A stretch of 64,000 nucleotides of DNA from an uncultured Microbacterium sp. (GTDB taxonomy: Bacteria > Actinomycetota > Actinomycetes > Actinomycetales > Microbacteriaceae): NCBI GenBank assembly GCA_913774665.1, contig CAJYHN010000001.1, forward strand, positions 227,664-291,663. The letters are read 5' to 3'. The notes below the pieces were generated by a model. The model was not told the DNA's origin and made no database searches. It saw nothing but the letters and a program-made list of their open reading frames with translations. The translations under genes were made by a program, and so were the position numbers. This document shows, piece after piece, positions 1-9,523 of the stretch (position 1 is the first letter of the stretch; each line of letters begins with the position of its first letter).

Positions 1-1583
1 CGGAGACGGCGCGGCATGAGCTCGCGGTGTTCGCCGAGCTCGAGCGAGCACCCGAGCACATCCACACGTACCGCATCACCCGCCTGGGCCTCTGGAACGC
101 TCGGGCGGCCGGCCACGATGCCGAGGCCATGCTCGACACGCTCGACCGGTGGTCGCGCTTCCCCGTGCCCGCCTCGGTCAGCACCGACATCCGCGAATCC
201 GTCAACCGGTACGGGCGCCTCGTCATCGAGCGCAACGGCGACGGGGAGCTCGTCCTGCGCTCCTCCGATGCGGCCGTCCTCAGCGAGGTCTCGCGCAACA
301 AGCGCATCGCCCCTCTGCTGATCGGTCGTCCGAGCGACGACAGCTTCCTGATCGACGCCTGGGCGCGCGGTCACATCAAGCAGGAGCTGCTGAAGATCGG
401 CTGGCCCGCCGAGGACCTCGCCGGGTACACGCCCGGCACACCGCATCCGATCGACCTGGCCGAAGACGGGTGGAGCCTGCGCCCGTATCAGCGTCAGGCG
501 GTCGAGTCCTTCTCGGAGGGCGGCTCCGGTGTCGTGGTTCTGCCGTGCGGGGCGGGCAAGACGCTGGTGGGTGCGGGGGCCATGGCGGACACCCGGACCA
601 CCACCCTGATCCTCGTCACCAACACCGTCAGCGCCCGCCAGTGGCGCGACGAGCTGTTGCGCCGCACGAGCCTGACCCCCGACGAGATCGGCGAGTACTC
701 CGGCCAGGTCAAGGAGATCAAGCCGGTCACCATCGCGACCTACCAGATCCTGACCGCTAAGCGGAAAGGCCAGTACGCCCACCTCGCCCTCCTCGATGCC
801 CTCGACTGGGGCCTCGTGCTGTACGACGAGGTGCATCTGCTCCCGGCTCCGGTGTTCAAGCTCACGGCCGACCTGCAGGCCCGCCGCCGCCTCGGCCTCA
901 CCGCGACTCTCGTGCGCGAAGACGGTCGCGAGGGCGACGTCTTCAGCCTCATCGGTCCGAAGCGTTTCGACGCACCCTGGAAGGAGATCGAGGCTCAGGG
1001 CTTCATCTCCCCCGCCGCCTGCTACGAGGTGCGCATCGACCTCCCCGCCGACGAGCGGCTCGAATACGCCGCCGCCGCTGATGAGGACCGGTACCGTCTC
1101 GCGGCCACCGCCCCCGCCAAGATCGAGGTCGCGCGCCGGCTCGTCGAGCGGCATCCGGGTGAGAGGGTCCTCGTCATCGGACAGTACCTCGATCAGATCG
1201 ACGAGTTGGCGGAAGCGTTGAACGCCCCGCAGATCACCGGCGCCACGCCGATCCCCGAGCGCGAGGAGCTCTTCCAGGGGTTCCGTGACGGCTCGATCCC
1301 GCTGCTGGTGGTGTCCAAGGTCGCCAACTTCTCGGTCGACCTCCCGGAGGCGTCGGTCGCCATCCAGGTGTCGGGGTCGTTCGGCTCGCGCCAAGAAGAG
1401 GCGCAGCGGCTCGGTCGCCTGCTCCGCCCGAAGCAGTCGAACCACACCGCGAGCTTCTACACCCTCATCGCCCGCGACACCGTGGACCAGGATTTCGCCC
1501 AGAATCGCCAGCGATTCCTGGCGGAGCAGGGGTACGCCTACACGATTCTGGATGCCGACGGAATCGACGCAGAAGCGGCCTGA
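1..1583 (+). CDS. XPB/Ssl2-type DNA repair helicase, 5' end outside window
   Basis: Superfamily 2 helicase of the actinobacterial XPB family, an ATP-dependent DNA translocase thought to act in DNA repair. The reading frame is open to the left edge (first full codon at 3), and family members have about 20 further residues, so the start lies upstream; the GTG at 27 is internal. Seen: an N-terminal XPB domain containing FAELERAPEHIHTYRIT, Walker A (GAGKT, 549-563), a DEVH box (825-836), and the C-terminal helicase lobe with SGSFGSRQEEAQRLGRLLRP (arginine-finger motif VI). The protein ends in the family's usual RFLAEQGYAY block. It stands alone; the next gene follows after 69 bp with its own promoter. 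Confidence 0.93.
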   Translation, partial: ETARHELAVFAELERAPEHIHTYRITRLGLWNARAAGHDAEAMLDTLDRWSRFPVPASVSTDIRESVNRYGRLVIERNGDGELVLRSSDAAVLSEVSRNKRIAPLLIGRPSDDSFLIDAWARGHIKQELLKIGWPAEDLAGYTPGTPHPIDLAEDGWSLRPYQRQAVESFSEGGSGVVVLPCGAGKTLVGAGAMADTRTTTLILVTNTVSARQWRDELLRRTSLTPDEIGEYSGQVKEIKPVTIATYQILTAKRKGQYAHLALLDALDWGLVLYDEVHLLPAPVFKLTADLQARRRLGLTATLVREDGREGDVFSLIGPKRFDAPWKEIEAQGFISPAACYEVRIDLPADERLEYAAAADEDRYRLAATAPAKIEVARRLVERHPGERVLVIGQYLDQIDELAEALNAPQITGATPIPEREELFQGFRDGSIPLLVVSKVANFSVDLPEASVAIQVSGSFGSRQEEAQRLGRLLRPKQSNHTASFYTLIARDTVDQDFAQNRQRFLAEQGYAYTILDADGIDAEAA

Positions 1584-1640
1584 CGCATACCAGCACGCGG
1601 CTTTCCGTTCCATATCCAGCACATTGCTGGGTCAGATCAC

Positions 1641-1646
1641 GATAAT
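1641..1646 (+). promoter_or_regulatory. -10 element (GATAAT) of a leaderless start
   Basis: GATAAT ends six bases before the ATG at 1653, so transcription would begin at or beside the A of that ATG. No Shine-Dalgarno is evident. No convincing -35 is seen. Confidence 0.5.
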
Positions 1647-1652
1647 GAGGGC

Positions 1653-2345
1653 ATGACAGCTCCTCGCATCCTCGTCGTGGACGACGAACCGAACATCCGC
1701 GACCTGCTCATCACGAGCCTGCGTTTCGCCGGGTTCCAGGTGCGAGCCGTGGCCAACGGCGCGCAGACGATCTCGGCCGTGCTCGAAGAGGAACCCGACC
1801 TCATCGTGCTCGATGTGATGCTCCCCGACATGAACGGTTTCAGCGTCACCAAGCGTCTGCGCGGCGCCGGCTACACCGCTCCGATCCTCTTCCTCACCGC
1901 CAAGGACGAGACCGAAGACAAGATCATGGGTCTGAACGCCGGCGGCGACGACTACGTCACCAAGCCGTTCAGCCTCGACGAGATCGTCGCCCGCATCCAG
2001 GCGATCCTGCGCCGCACCATGCAGGCCGACGAGGAGTCGATCATCCGCACGGGTGAGCTGACGATGGACCAGGACACGCACGACGTCAGCGTCGGCGACG
2101 TTTCGATCGACCTCAGCCCCACCGAGTTCAAGCTGCTGCGCTACCTCATGCTCAACCCGAACCGCGTGCTGTCGAAGGCGCAGATCCTCGACCACGTCTG
2201 GGAGTACGACTTCAACGGCGATGCGGGCATCGTCGAGAGCTACATCTCGTACCTGCGGCGCAAGATCGACCCGCACTCCTCCGAGCCGCTCATCCAGACC
2301 AAGCGCGGCTTCGGCTACATGCTGAAGTCGGGCAAGACCGCCTGA
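1653..2345 (+). CDS. OmpR-family response regulator
   Basis: A 230-residue DNA-binding response regulator: receiver domain (about 1-118) with acidic pocket D10/D11, phospho-acceptor D54 in the VLDVMLPD motif and K104 in the TKPF motif, followed by a winged-helix domain (about 130-225) with the usual LSPTEFKLLRYL and KRGFGYML blocks. Fourteen bases separate its stop from the likely start of the histidine kinase downstream, so the two form a classical two-component pair transcribed from 1641. The stimulus is unknown. It resembles the TrcR/PrrA-like group of actinobacterial regulators, but I cannot fix the orthologue, so no symbol is given. Confidence 0.92.
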   Translation: MTAPRILVVDDEPNIRDLLITSLRFAGFQVRAVANGAQTISAVLEEEPDLIVLDVMLPDMNGFSVTKRLRGAGYTAPILFLTAKDETEDKIMGLNAGGDDYVTKPFSLDEIVARIQAILRRTMQADEESIIRTGELTMDQDTHDVSVGDVSIDLSPTEFKLLRYLMLNPNRVLSKAQILDHVWEYDFNGDAGIVESYISYLRRKIDPHSSEPLIQTKRGFGYMLKSGKTA

Positions 2346-2359
2346 GAGAAGGCGTCCTC

Positions 2360-4159
2360 CTGTCGCATTCCGACGATTCGCTCACGCGCTGGTGGCGCGG
2401 GCTGAGCCTGCGCACCAAAGTCACCGGCGTCACCGTCGCGCTCCTCGCCATCGGGTTGTTCACCGCGGGCATCGGAACCATGGTGTTCCTGCGCACCACC
2501 CTGGTGAACAACCTCGACGAGCAGCTCGCTCAGCAAGCCGCCGGAAGCATCGCGAACAGCATCTTCACCACCGCGCCCGTCGACGGCCGCGTCGTCTTCT
2601 CGCAGGTCGACAACGCTCCGCAGATCGGCTCCATGGTGGTCGTCTACGGTCCCGACGGTCAGCGTGAGGCGTTCTACAACGGCACCTCGACGTTGGCCCT
2701 CCCCGACATCCCGTCGACCTTCACCGTCGAGCAGACCTACAGTCAGATCGATCGGCGCATCGAACTCGAGTCCCCTGAATCGGGGCAGCATTTCCTCGCC
2801 CGCGTCGGAGTCCTGCAGGTGCCGGGAAATCCCGGCGTCTACACCCAGATGGTGATCCAGCCGCTGGCCCCGACGGATCGGATCGTCGCGGCTTACATCG
2901 GCATCTACGCCTTCGTGGCCCTGCTCATCCTCATCGCGACGGCTCTGCTGACGCGCTGGCTCGTCACCCTCGCCTTCCGCAACCTGCGGCAGGTCGAGAC
3001 GACCGCGATGGATATCGCCGCCGGTGACTTCAGCCAGCGTCTGACCGACATCGTGCCCGACACCGAGGTGGGTCGGCTCAAGACGGCCATCAACGCGATG
3101 CTGGCTCGGATCGACGGAGCCCTCGGGCAACGGGATGCCACCGTGCGGCAGATGCGTCGATTCATCGGCGACGCCAGCCACGAACTCCGCACTCCCCTCG
3201 TGACCATGCGCGGCTACGCGGAGCTGTACCGCATGGGTGCGATCCGTTCCGACGAGGACGTGGCGCAGTCGATGGAGCGCATCGAGAAGGAGGCGATCCG
3301 CATGGGCGCCCTGGTCGAGGATCTTCTGGCCCTCGCTCGCCTCGACGAGCGTCGTGACGTCACGATCATCGCCCTCGATCTGCGCCCGATCGCGCGCGAT
3401 GCCGCCCTGGACCTGCGCGTGACCTCCCCTCAGCGCGAGGTGACCGTCGACGACACCACCTCCCGCGACGAGATGGTGCTTCCCACGATCACCCTCGACC
3501 CGCTGCTGGACTCCGGCGGACGACCCGCGAGCGGCAACGGTCGACGCCGCACCGCCCCCACGACGTCGGCGATGGCGATCGCGGGCGCGACCCTGTCCCG
3601 GTTGCGGCGTCGGTCGAAAGACGCGGCAGAGCCCACGGCATCCCCCTCTCCCGAAGGCGAGCCGGCGCAGGGCACGGCCCCCCTCGGTGTGGTCCGGCCC
3701 GTACCGCGTCTCGCCCCCGTCGTCATGGGCGACGAGAACAAGGTGCGTCAGGTCGTCGCGAACCTGCTCGGCAATGCCCGCCGCTTCACAGCCGAGGACT
3801 CCCCCATCGGTCTGCGCGTCGGTGTCGACGCCGAGAGCGACATGGGTTGGATCGAGATCATCGACCACGGCGAGGGAGTGCCCGAGCAGATCCGCGAGCA
3901 GATCTTCCAGCGCTTCTGGCGCGCCGACACCTCGCGCACCCGAGAGACCGGCGGCTCGGGTCTGGGCCTGTCGATCGTGGCATCCATCGTCGACCTCCTG
4001 CACGGCACGGTCGATGTGCGCGACACCCCCGGGGGCGGAGCGACCTTCCGGGTCTCGCTTCCCCTCGCCGATCGCCGCGACGCGCAGGAGCACGCGCTCA
4101 TCGAGACGCAGCCCCTCGAACGCCTCCCCGAGAACTACCGCCCCGAGAACGACTCCTGA
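2360..4159 (+). CDS. Two-component sensor histidine kinase, probable CTG start
   Basis: Membrane sensor kinase, about 599 residues. Two TM segments (about 19-40 and 176-200) flank an extracytoplasmic sensor of about 130 residues, followed by HAMP, a HisKA dimerisation domain with phospho-accepting His near 274 (DASHELRTPL), and an HATPase domain with N box NLLGNARRF and the G boxes GEGVPEQI and GGSGLGLSIV. The frame has no ATG or GTG before TM1; the TTG at 2456 lies inside TM1. CTG at 2360 has AGAAGG eight bases upstream and is my chosen start. Odd: about 90 low-complexity residues (364-453) are inserted between HisKA and the ATPase N box. Its partner is the regulator at 1653. Confidence 0.85.
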   Translation: MSHSDDSLTRWWRGLSLRTKVTGVTVALLAIGLFTAGIGTMVFLRTTLVNNLDEQLAQQAAGSIANSIFTTAPVDGRVVFSQVDNAPQIGSMVVVYGPDGQREAFYNGTSTLALPDIPSTFTVEQTYSQIDRRIELESPESGQHFLARVGVLQVPGNPGVYTQMVIQPLAPTDRIVAAYIGIYAFVALLILIATALLTRWLVTLAFRNLRQVETTAMDIAAGDFSQRLTDIVPDTEVGRLKTAINAMLARIDGALGQRDATVRQMRRFIGDASHELRTPLVTMRGYAELYRMGAIRSDEDVAQSMERIEKEAIRMGALVEDLLALARLDERRDVTIIALDLRPIARDAALDLRVTSPQREVTVDDTTSRDEMVLPTITLDPLLDSGGRPASGNGRRRTAPTTSAMAIAGATLSRLRRRSKDAAEPTASPSPEGEPAQGTAPLGVVRPVPRLAPVVMGDENKVRQVVANLLGNARRFTAEDSPIGLRVGVDAESDMGWIEIIDHGEGVPEQIREQIFQRFWRADTSRTRETGGSGLGLSIVASIVDLLHGTVDVRDTPGGGATFRVSLPLADRRDAQEHALIETQPLERLPENYRPENDS

Positions 4160-4344
4160 CGCCGCGGATGCCCGGGGCGTTCGTTCGGTCAGCGTCAGAC
4201 CCACCCGGACAGGTCACGCAAAGTCCAGATCCCACGCTCGCCGAGCTCCGGGTGTCGGGCGGCCAATGAACGCGCTTGTCTGTCAACCCAGGGGGAAGTC
4301 ACGCGGATCAGAGAACTCTCATCCCGTCGCGACCCCGAAACGAA

Positions 4345-4374
4345 GAACGCCCCCTCCCGAAGGAGAGGGCGTTC
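4345..4374. terminator. Hairpin terminator between convergent kinase and groL
   Basis: GAACGCCC (4345-4352) pairs with GGGCGTTC (4367-4374); after one C/A mismatch CTCC pairs with GGAG around a CGAA loop. It lies 18 bp beyond the groL stop and would serve both strands. The rest of 4160-4391 shows no gene. Confidence 0.7.
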
Positions 4375-4391
4375 TCAGGCGTCAGCGTGGA

Positions 4392-6077
<1,686 letters not shown>

Positions 6078-6082
6078 TCATT

Positions 6083-6109
6083 CTGGCACTCGCCCCTGGG
6101 GAGTGCAAG
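6083..6109. promoter_or_regulatory. Second CIRCE-like element, distal copy
   Basis: CTGGCACTC, 9-base spacer, GAGTGCAAG. The core GCACTC-N9-GAGTGC is intact; the outer bases are degenerate. It starts 33 bp after the start of the proximal copy. Confidence 0.75.
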
Positions 6110-6132
6110 CCGCGCACCGTCCCGAAAACGCC

Positions 6133-6171
6133 GAACGCCGCGGCATCCGGAACTCGGATGCCGCGGCGTTC
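6133..6171. terminator. 17-bp hairpin terminator after cspA
   Basis: Perfect 17-bp stem (6133-6149 with 6155-6171) and loop GAACT, 10 bp beyond the cspA stop on the minus strand. The stem contains a GGCATCC/GGATGCC pair. Confidence 0.8.
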
Positions 6172-6181
6172 TGATCAGCGC

Positions 6182-6382
6182 TCAGGCCAGTCGCACGGAC
6201 TCCGCCTGGGGGCCCTTCTGGCCGGTGCCGACGGTGAATTCGACAGCCTGCCCCTCCTCGAGGACGCGGAAGCCCGACATCTCGATGCTCGAGTAGTGGA
6301 CGAAAACGTCCTGCCCGTCATCGACCGTGATGAAGCCGAAGCCCTTCTCGGCGTTGAACCATTTGACAGTGCCCTGCGTCAT
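6182..6382 (-). CDS. cspA: Cold shock protein (CspA family)
   Basis: A 66-residue single-stranded nucleic-acid-binding protein consisting of one cold-shock domain. RNP1 (KGFGFI) and RNP2 (VFVHY) are both present. AGGAGA lies six bases before the ATG, so this one is a leadered start. These proteins act as RNA chaperones in the cytoplasm. The 130 bp upstream to the next gene end hold its promoter; I could not pick a single convincing -10. Monocistronic, closed by the hairpin at 6133. Confidence 0.96.
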   Translation of the reverse strand: MTQGTVKWFNAEKGFGFITVDDGQDVFVHYSSIEMSGFRVLEEGQAVEFTVGTGQKGPQAESVRLA

Positions 6383-6512
6383 GCGAATCTCCTGTTGCTG
6401 AACGACGAGGTCATCGTAAGCACGGGGGATGCCACCGGATCGGGGTTCGAGAGCATTGTTGACGCGCGTGCATCCAAGTTGTTACTCCGCGGAAACAAGC
6501 GCCCGCGAGAGG

Positions 6513-7115
6513 TCAGGATGAGGGCGAGGCGGACGGCTGACCGGATGCCCGGTCGAGGCCGATCACGACGATCAGACGCTTGACGTCGCTCTCGTCGTCG
6601 GGGGTGTTCGGGTCATCGGTGGGCTGCAGGAAGTCGCTTTGCGCGATCTGCGCCCCGCCGATCGTCTGAGCCAGCCCCTCGGCCGCGGCCTCATCGCTGT
6701 CGAGACGGTAGTAGATGGTCGTGTCGGCGAAGTCGGTGCTGTCGGAGTTGCCGGTCTCGACGGTGTCGCCGCTCCACCCCGCCGCCACGATCTGGTCGCG
6801 GACGGAGGCGGCGAGACCGCTGTCGGGCGTGCCGTTGAGCACCACGACCGAGTACGACGTGTCGACCACGGCCGGAGTCGTCGGCTCCGCCGAGGCGACC
6901 GGGGTGGGAGCGTCGGCGGGCCCCAGCGAGACACGACCCGAGACCACGAGCGTGGCGAAGATGCCGGCGATGATCAGCACCAGGGTGGCGATGGCCGCCC
7001 ACAGGAAGACGATCCACCCGCGCAGACGCGGGTTCTCGGCCCGGTGGGCGCCGACGCGACCGGAGTCGGCCGGGAGGTCGTCGAAGCGATCCCGAGGGAA
7101 GGTCGATCTGGCCAT
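6513..7115 (-). CDS. Membrane-anchored LytR_C-domain protein
   Basis: 200 residues: a short cytoplasmic N-terminus, one TM helix (about 33-58), a Pro/Thr-rich linker and a LytR C-terminal (LytR_C) domain of about 90 residues beginning SYSVVVLNGT. The domain occurs alone or behind LytR-CpsA-Psr ligases and is exposed outside the membrane; its biochemical role is not established. The neighbouring DUF3263 gene and groL are the same companions seen in mycobacteria. TAGCAT sits exactly 12 to 7 bases before the ATG, suggesting a leaderless transcript separate from the DUF3263 gene. Confidence 0.85.
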   Translation of the reverse strand: MARSTFPRDRFDDLPADSGRVGAHRAENPRLRGWIVFLWAAIATLVLIIAGIFATLVVSGRVSLGPADAPTPVASAEPTTPAVVDTSYSVVVLNGTPDSGLAASVRDQIVAAGWSGDTVETGNSDSTDFADTTIYYRLDSDEAAAEGLAQTIGGAQIAQSDFLQPTDDPNTPDDESDVKRLIVVIGLDRASGQPSASPSS

Positions 7116-7150
7116 TGGACGATGCTATCGGTCGCGTTCGCGCGAATCCG

Positions 7151-7405
7151 TCAGCGTTCCGCCGTCCGGCCCAGGCGCGCGCGGTGCTGGGCAGCCGCGT
7201 CGTCGCGCCGACGGCGCAGTCGACGCACGAGCATGGGATCGTGCGCGAGCGCCTCGGGGCTGTCGATCAGCCGACCGAGCAGTTGGTAGTACCGGGCGGG
7301 CGTCACGGCGAATTCCGCGCGGATGGCTTCTTCTTTCGCACCCGCGTGGCGGCGCCACTCCCCCTCGAAAGCGAGGAAGGCGAGGTCACGGTCCGACAGG
7401 GTCAC
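7151..7405 (-). CDS. DUF3263 protein
   Basis: 84-residue cytoplasmic protein of the actinobacterial DUF3263 family, with a helix-turn-helix-like core (FAVTPARYYQLLGRLID) and a basic C-terminus rich in Arg. The fold suggests DNA binding, but no function is established. GTG start; TAGCGT lies 12 to 7 bases upstream (leaderless) and its first three bases are the TAG stop of the preceding DUF2332 gene. It lies 35 bp upstream of the LytR_C gene. Confidence 0.85.
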   Translation of the reverse strand: MTLSDRDLAFLAFEGEWRRHAGAKEEAIRAEFAVTPARYYQLLGRLIDSPEALAHDPMLVRRLRRRRDDAAAQHRARLGRTAER

Positions 7406-7414
7406 GCCGTCACG

Positions 7415-8404
7415 CTACTGCGCCGCCGCCCGCGATCCCGGATGCCACGCCACCCACGCCCCGAGCGGATCGACCTCCGCGAGCACCTCGCCGTCGAGGG
7501 CGAGGGCGAACCCCCCGCGCGCGGACTCCGGACGCCTCGTCCACCCGTCGTGCAGCCCGGGCGCGTCGAGGGTGATCCACCTGCCCGCCGCCCGCGCGGC
7601 ATCGATCACCGCGGGGCGATGGACGCGGGGGACGTGCGCGAGCACACCGGGGGTCGTCACCACGAGCGTCGCCCCCGTCGGAGCGGTCGCGGCGAGCGCG
7701 GGAAGCGCCCCGGCCCCGTCACCGGCGACGAGGACGGGCGGAGCGGCCGCGGCGATGTCGAGGGCTCGCTCGATCCGTTCGAGGCGGCCGTGTTCGCCCG
7801 GCCACACAAGACCGGTGAGCCATGAGCGGTCCCGCGCATTTCGGGCGTCGAGGGGGCTGAGGTCGATCCCGGCGCGCCAGACGATCTCGGGCATGCGCAG
7901 GTCGGGGTGTCCGTCGAGATCGCTGTCGAGCACGACGGAGCTCGGCCCGTCGGCGGGATCGAGGGTGACGAGCTCGTCGCCGCGGCGATACCGGTACGAG
8001 TACCGGTCGGGAAAGAGGCACAGCCCCGCGCTCGCCCCCACCTCGAGCAGGGCGATCGGCCCCTCGATCAGCGAGAGCGCCGGCAGCAGAGCGGCGCAGC
8101 GGAGAGGCTCGTTGGTCTGCACGCTCCGGCGCCCGCATTCGGCGACGATCGCGTCGGCGTGGGCGAGGACCCACGAGCTCCACGCGTCGACGTCGTCGAG
8201 CGGCGATCCGAGCAGCCGCATGACCGCGAACACGAGGGGAGGCTGCCGCCGCGTCTCGGGGATGCGCGCGAGCGCCGCGGCCACCGCGGCGTCGTCCGTG
8301 ACGCGGCGGGCCCACGCCTCGTACACCGCCGAACGGCCGGGGGCTTCGTCTCGCGCGAACCGCCGGTAGCGGTCGACGACGGCGGTCACGGCATCCTGAG
8401 TCAC
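7415..8404 (-). CDS. DUF2332 protein
   Basis: 329-residue protein of the DUF2332 family, found widely in actinobacteria. The segment LLEVGASAGLCLFPDRYSY looks like a nucleotide or SAM-binding glycine loop, and a second block (PVLVAGDGAGALPALAATAP) resembles a methyltransferase-like strand; both are inference. GTG start chosen because CATAAT lies seven bases before it, giving a near-leaderless transcript; the open frame continues upstream but runs antisense to msrB. Divergent from msrB. Confidence 0.82.
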   Translation of the reverse strand: MTQDAVTAVVDRYRRFARDEAPGRSAVYEAWARRVTDDAAVAAALARIPETRRQPPLVFAVMRLLGSPLDDVDAWSSWVLAHADAIVAECGRRSVQTNEPLRCAALLPALSLIEGPIALLEVGASAGLCLFPDRYSYRYRRGDELVTLDPADGPSSVVLDSDLDGHPDLRMPEIVWRAGIDLSPLDARNARDRSWLTGLVWPGEHGRLERIERALDIAAAAPPVLVAGDGAGALPALAATAPTGATLVVTTPGVLAHVPRVHRPAVIDAARAAGRWITLDAPGLHDGWTRRPESARGGFALALDGEVLAEVDPLGAWVAWHPGSRAAAQ

Positions 8405-8476
8405 CCGGCAGATTATGCCGTCACGACCTGACCGCTGCCGGGCACGAGAGAATGGAGGCGAAGAAGGAGAGTGAAC

Positions 8477-8896
8477 ATGACCTACGCCGTCGACAAGTCC
8501 GACGACCAGTGGCGCGCCGAGCTCAGCCCCGAGCAGTACGCGGTGCTGCGCCAGGCGGGAACCGAGCGCGCCTGGACCGGTGAGCTGCTCGATGAGAGCC
8601 GCGCCGGCTTCTACACCTGCGCCGCATGTGGAAACGAGCTGTTCCAGAGCGGCACCAAGTTCGACTCGCACTGCGGGTGGCCGAGCTTCTACGAGTCGGT
8701 CCGTCCCGAGGCCGTCGAGCTGCTCGAGGACAACAGCCACGGTATGCAGCGCACCGAGGTCCGCTGCGCGAACTGCGGGTCGCACCTGGGTCACGTCTTC
8801 CCCGACGGGTTCGGCACGCCCACCGGCGACCGCTACTGCATGAACTCGCTGTCGCTGAACTTCACCCCGGCCGACTCCCCCGTCGACGAGGCATGA
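8477..8896 (+). CDS. msrB: Peptide-methionine (R)-S-oxide reductase
   Basis: Reduces methionine-R-sulfoxide in oxidised proteins. 139 residues with the full MsrB domain: zinc ligands C48/C51 and C97/C100, catalytic C121 in GDRYCMNS, and C66 in SHCGWPSF. The ATG at 8477 is preferred over the in-frame GTG at 8471 because AGAAGGAG ends seven bases before it and only one base before the GTG. Its stop overlaps the start of the nitroreductase-like gene (ATGA), so the two are translationally coupled and probably form an oxidative-stress operon. Confidence 0.96.
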   Translation: MTYAVDKSDDQWRAELSPEQYAVLRQAGTERAWTGELLDESRAGFYTCAACGNELFQSGTKFDSHCGWPSFYESVRPEAVELLEDNSHGMQRTEVRCANCGSHLGHVFPDGFGTPTGDRYCMNSLSLNFTPADSPVDEA

Positions 8897-9462
8897 GCGC
8901 GCTCGAAGCGATGCGCGACCGCCGGTCGTGGTCGAAGGTCACCGACCTCGCCCCCACCGGCCCCGAGCTCGAGGCCTTCGTCGCCGCAGCCGGTCGCGTC
9001 GCCGATCACAAGAGCCTGCGTCCGTGGCGTCTCATCGAGATCCGCGGCGCCGATCGCGACGTGCTCGCGCGAGCGCTGAACAAAGCCGACGGCAAGAAGG
9101 GGCACTCGTCGAAGCCCCGCCGCGCTCCGCTGATCATCGCGGTCGTCGCCGACCTCAGCTCGAAGAAGATCCCCGCGTGGGAGCAGGAGGCCGTGGCATC
9201 CGGTGTCGCCCACATGCTGAGCCTCGTGCTCGATGAGGCGGGCTTCGGCGTGTTCTGGCGCACCGACGACAACACCCGCAGCAAGGTGCTCGCGAAGGCA
9301 CACGGTCTCGCCAAGGGCGAGGTCCTGCTCGGTTGGCTCTACGTCGGCGGGAAGCCCCCGCGCACCCGCGCCACTCGACGCAAGACCGTGGATGCCGCGA
9401 AGCACCTGTCGCGTATGCCCGGCGGCTCGAAGAAGCGCCCGGTCGACGAGACACGTCTCTGA
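8893..9462 (+). CDS. Nitroreductase-family protein
   Basis: 189 residues, FMN-dependent nitroreductase-like fold. Seen: N-terminal MRDRRSWSKV (the family's phosphate-binding RRS motif), DHKSLRPWRLIEI, the mid-region EQEAVASGVAHMLSLVLDEAGFGVFWR, and a C-terminal GWLYVGG. The usual C-terminal flavin loop is replaced by a Lys/Arg-rich tail. Start fixed by ATGA overlap with msrB. Substrate unknown. Transcription ends at the hairpin at 9476. Confidence 0.88.
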   Translation: MSALEAMRDRRSWSKVTDLAPTGPELEAFVAAAGRVADHKSLRPWRLIEIRGADRDVLARALNKADGKKGHSSKPRRAPLIIAVVADLSSKKIPAWEQEAVASGVAHMLSLVLDEAGFGVFWRTDDNTRSKVLAKAHGLAKGEVLLGWLYVGGKPPRTRATRRKTVDAAKHLSRMPGGSKKRPVDETRL

Positions 9463-9475
9463 CCTTCCTCCGATC

Positions 9476-9510
9476 GACGCCGCCGTGGGACAGCCGTCCC
9501 CGGCGGCGTC
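9476..9510. terminator. Bidirectional hairpin terminator
   Basis: GACGCCGCC (9476-9484) pairs with GGCGGCGTC (9502-9510), with an inner GGGAC/GTCCC stem. It lies between convergent genes. Confidence 0.65.
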
Positions 9511-9523
9511 GTCGTCTCGCCGG

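Noticed and set aside
2456-2458. TTG as kinase start
   Set aside because: It lies inside the first TM helix and would remove the signal anchor.
2315-4204. Long antisense ORFs such as 2315-4204 minus, 57349-59088 minus, 59589-61499 minus and 61536-63647 minus
   Set aside because: They lie opposite real genes with recognisable domains; their length follows from GC-rich third positions.
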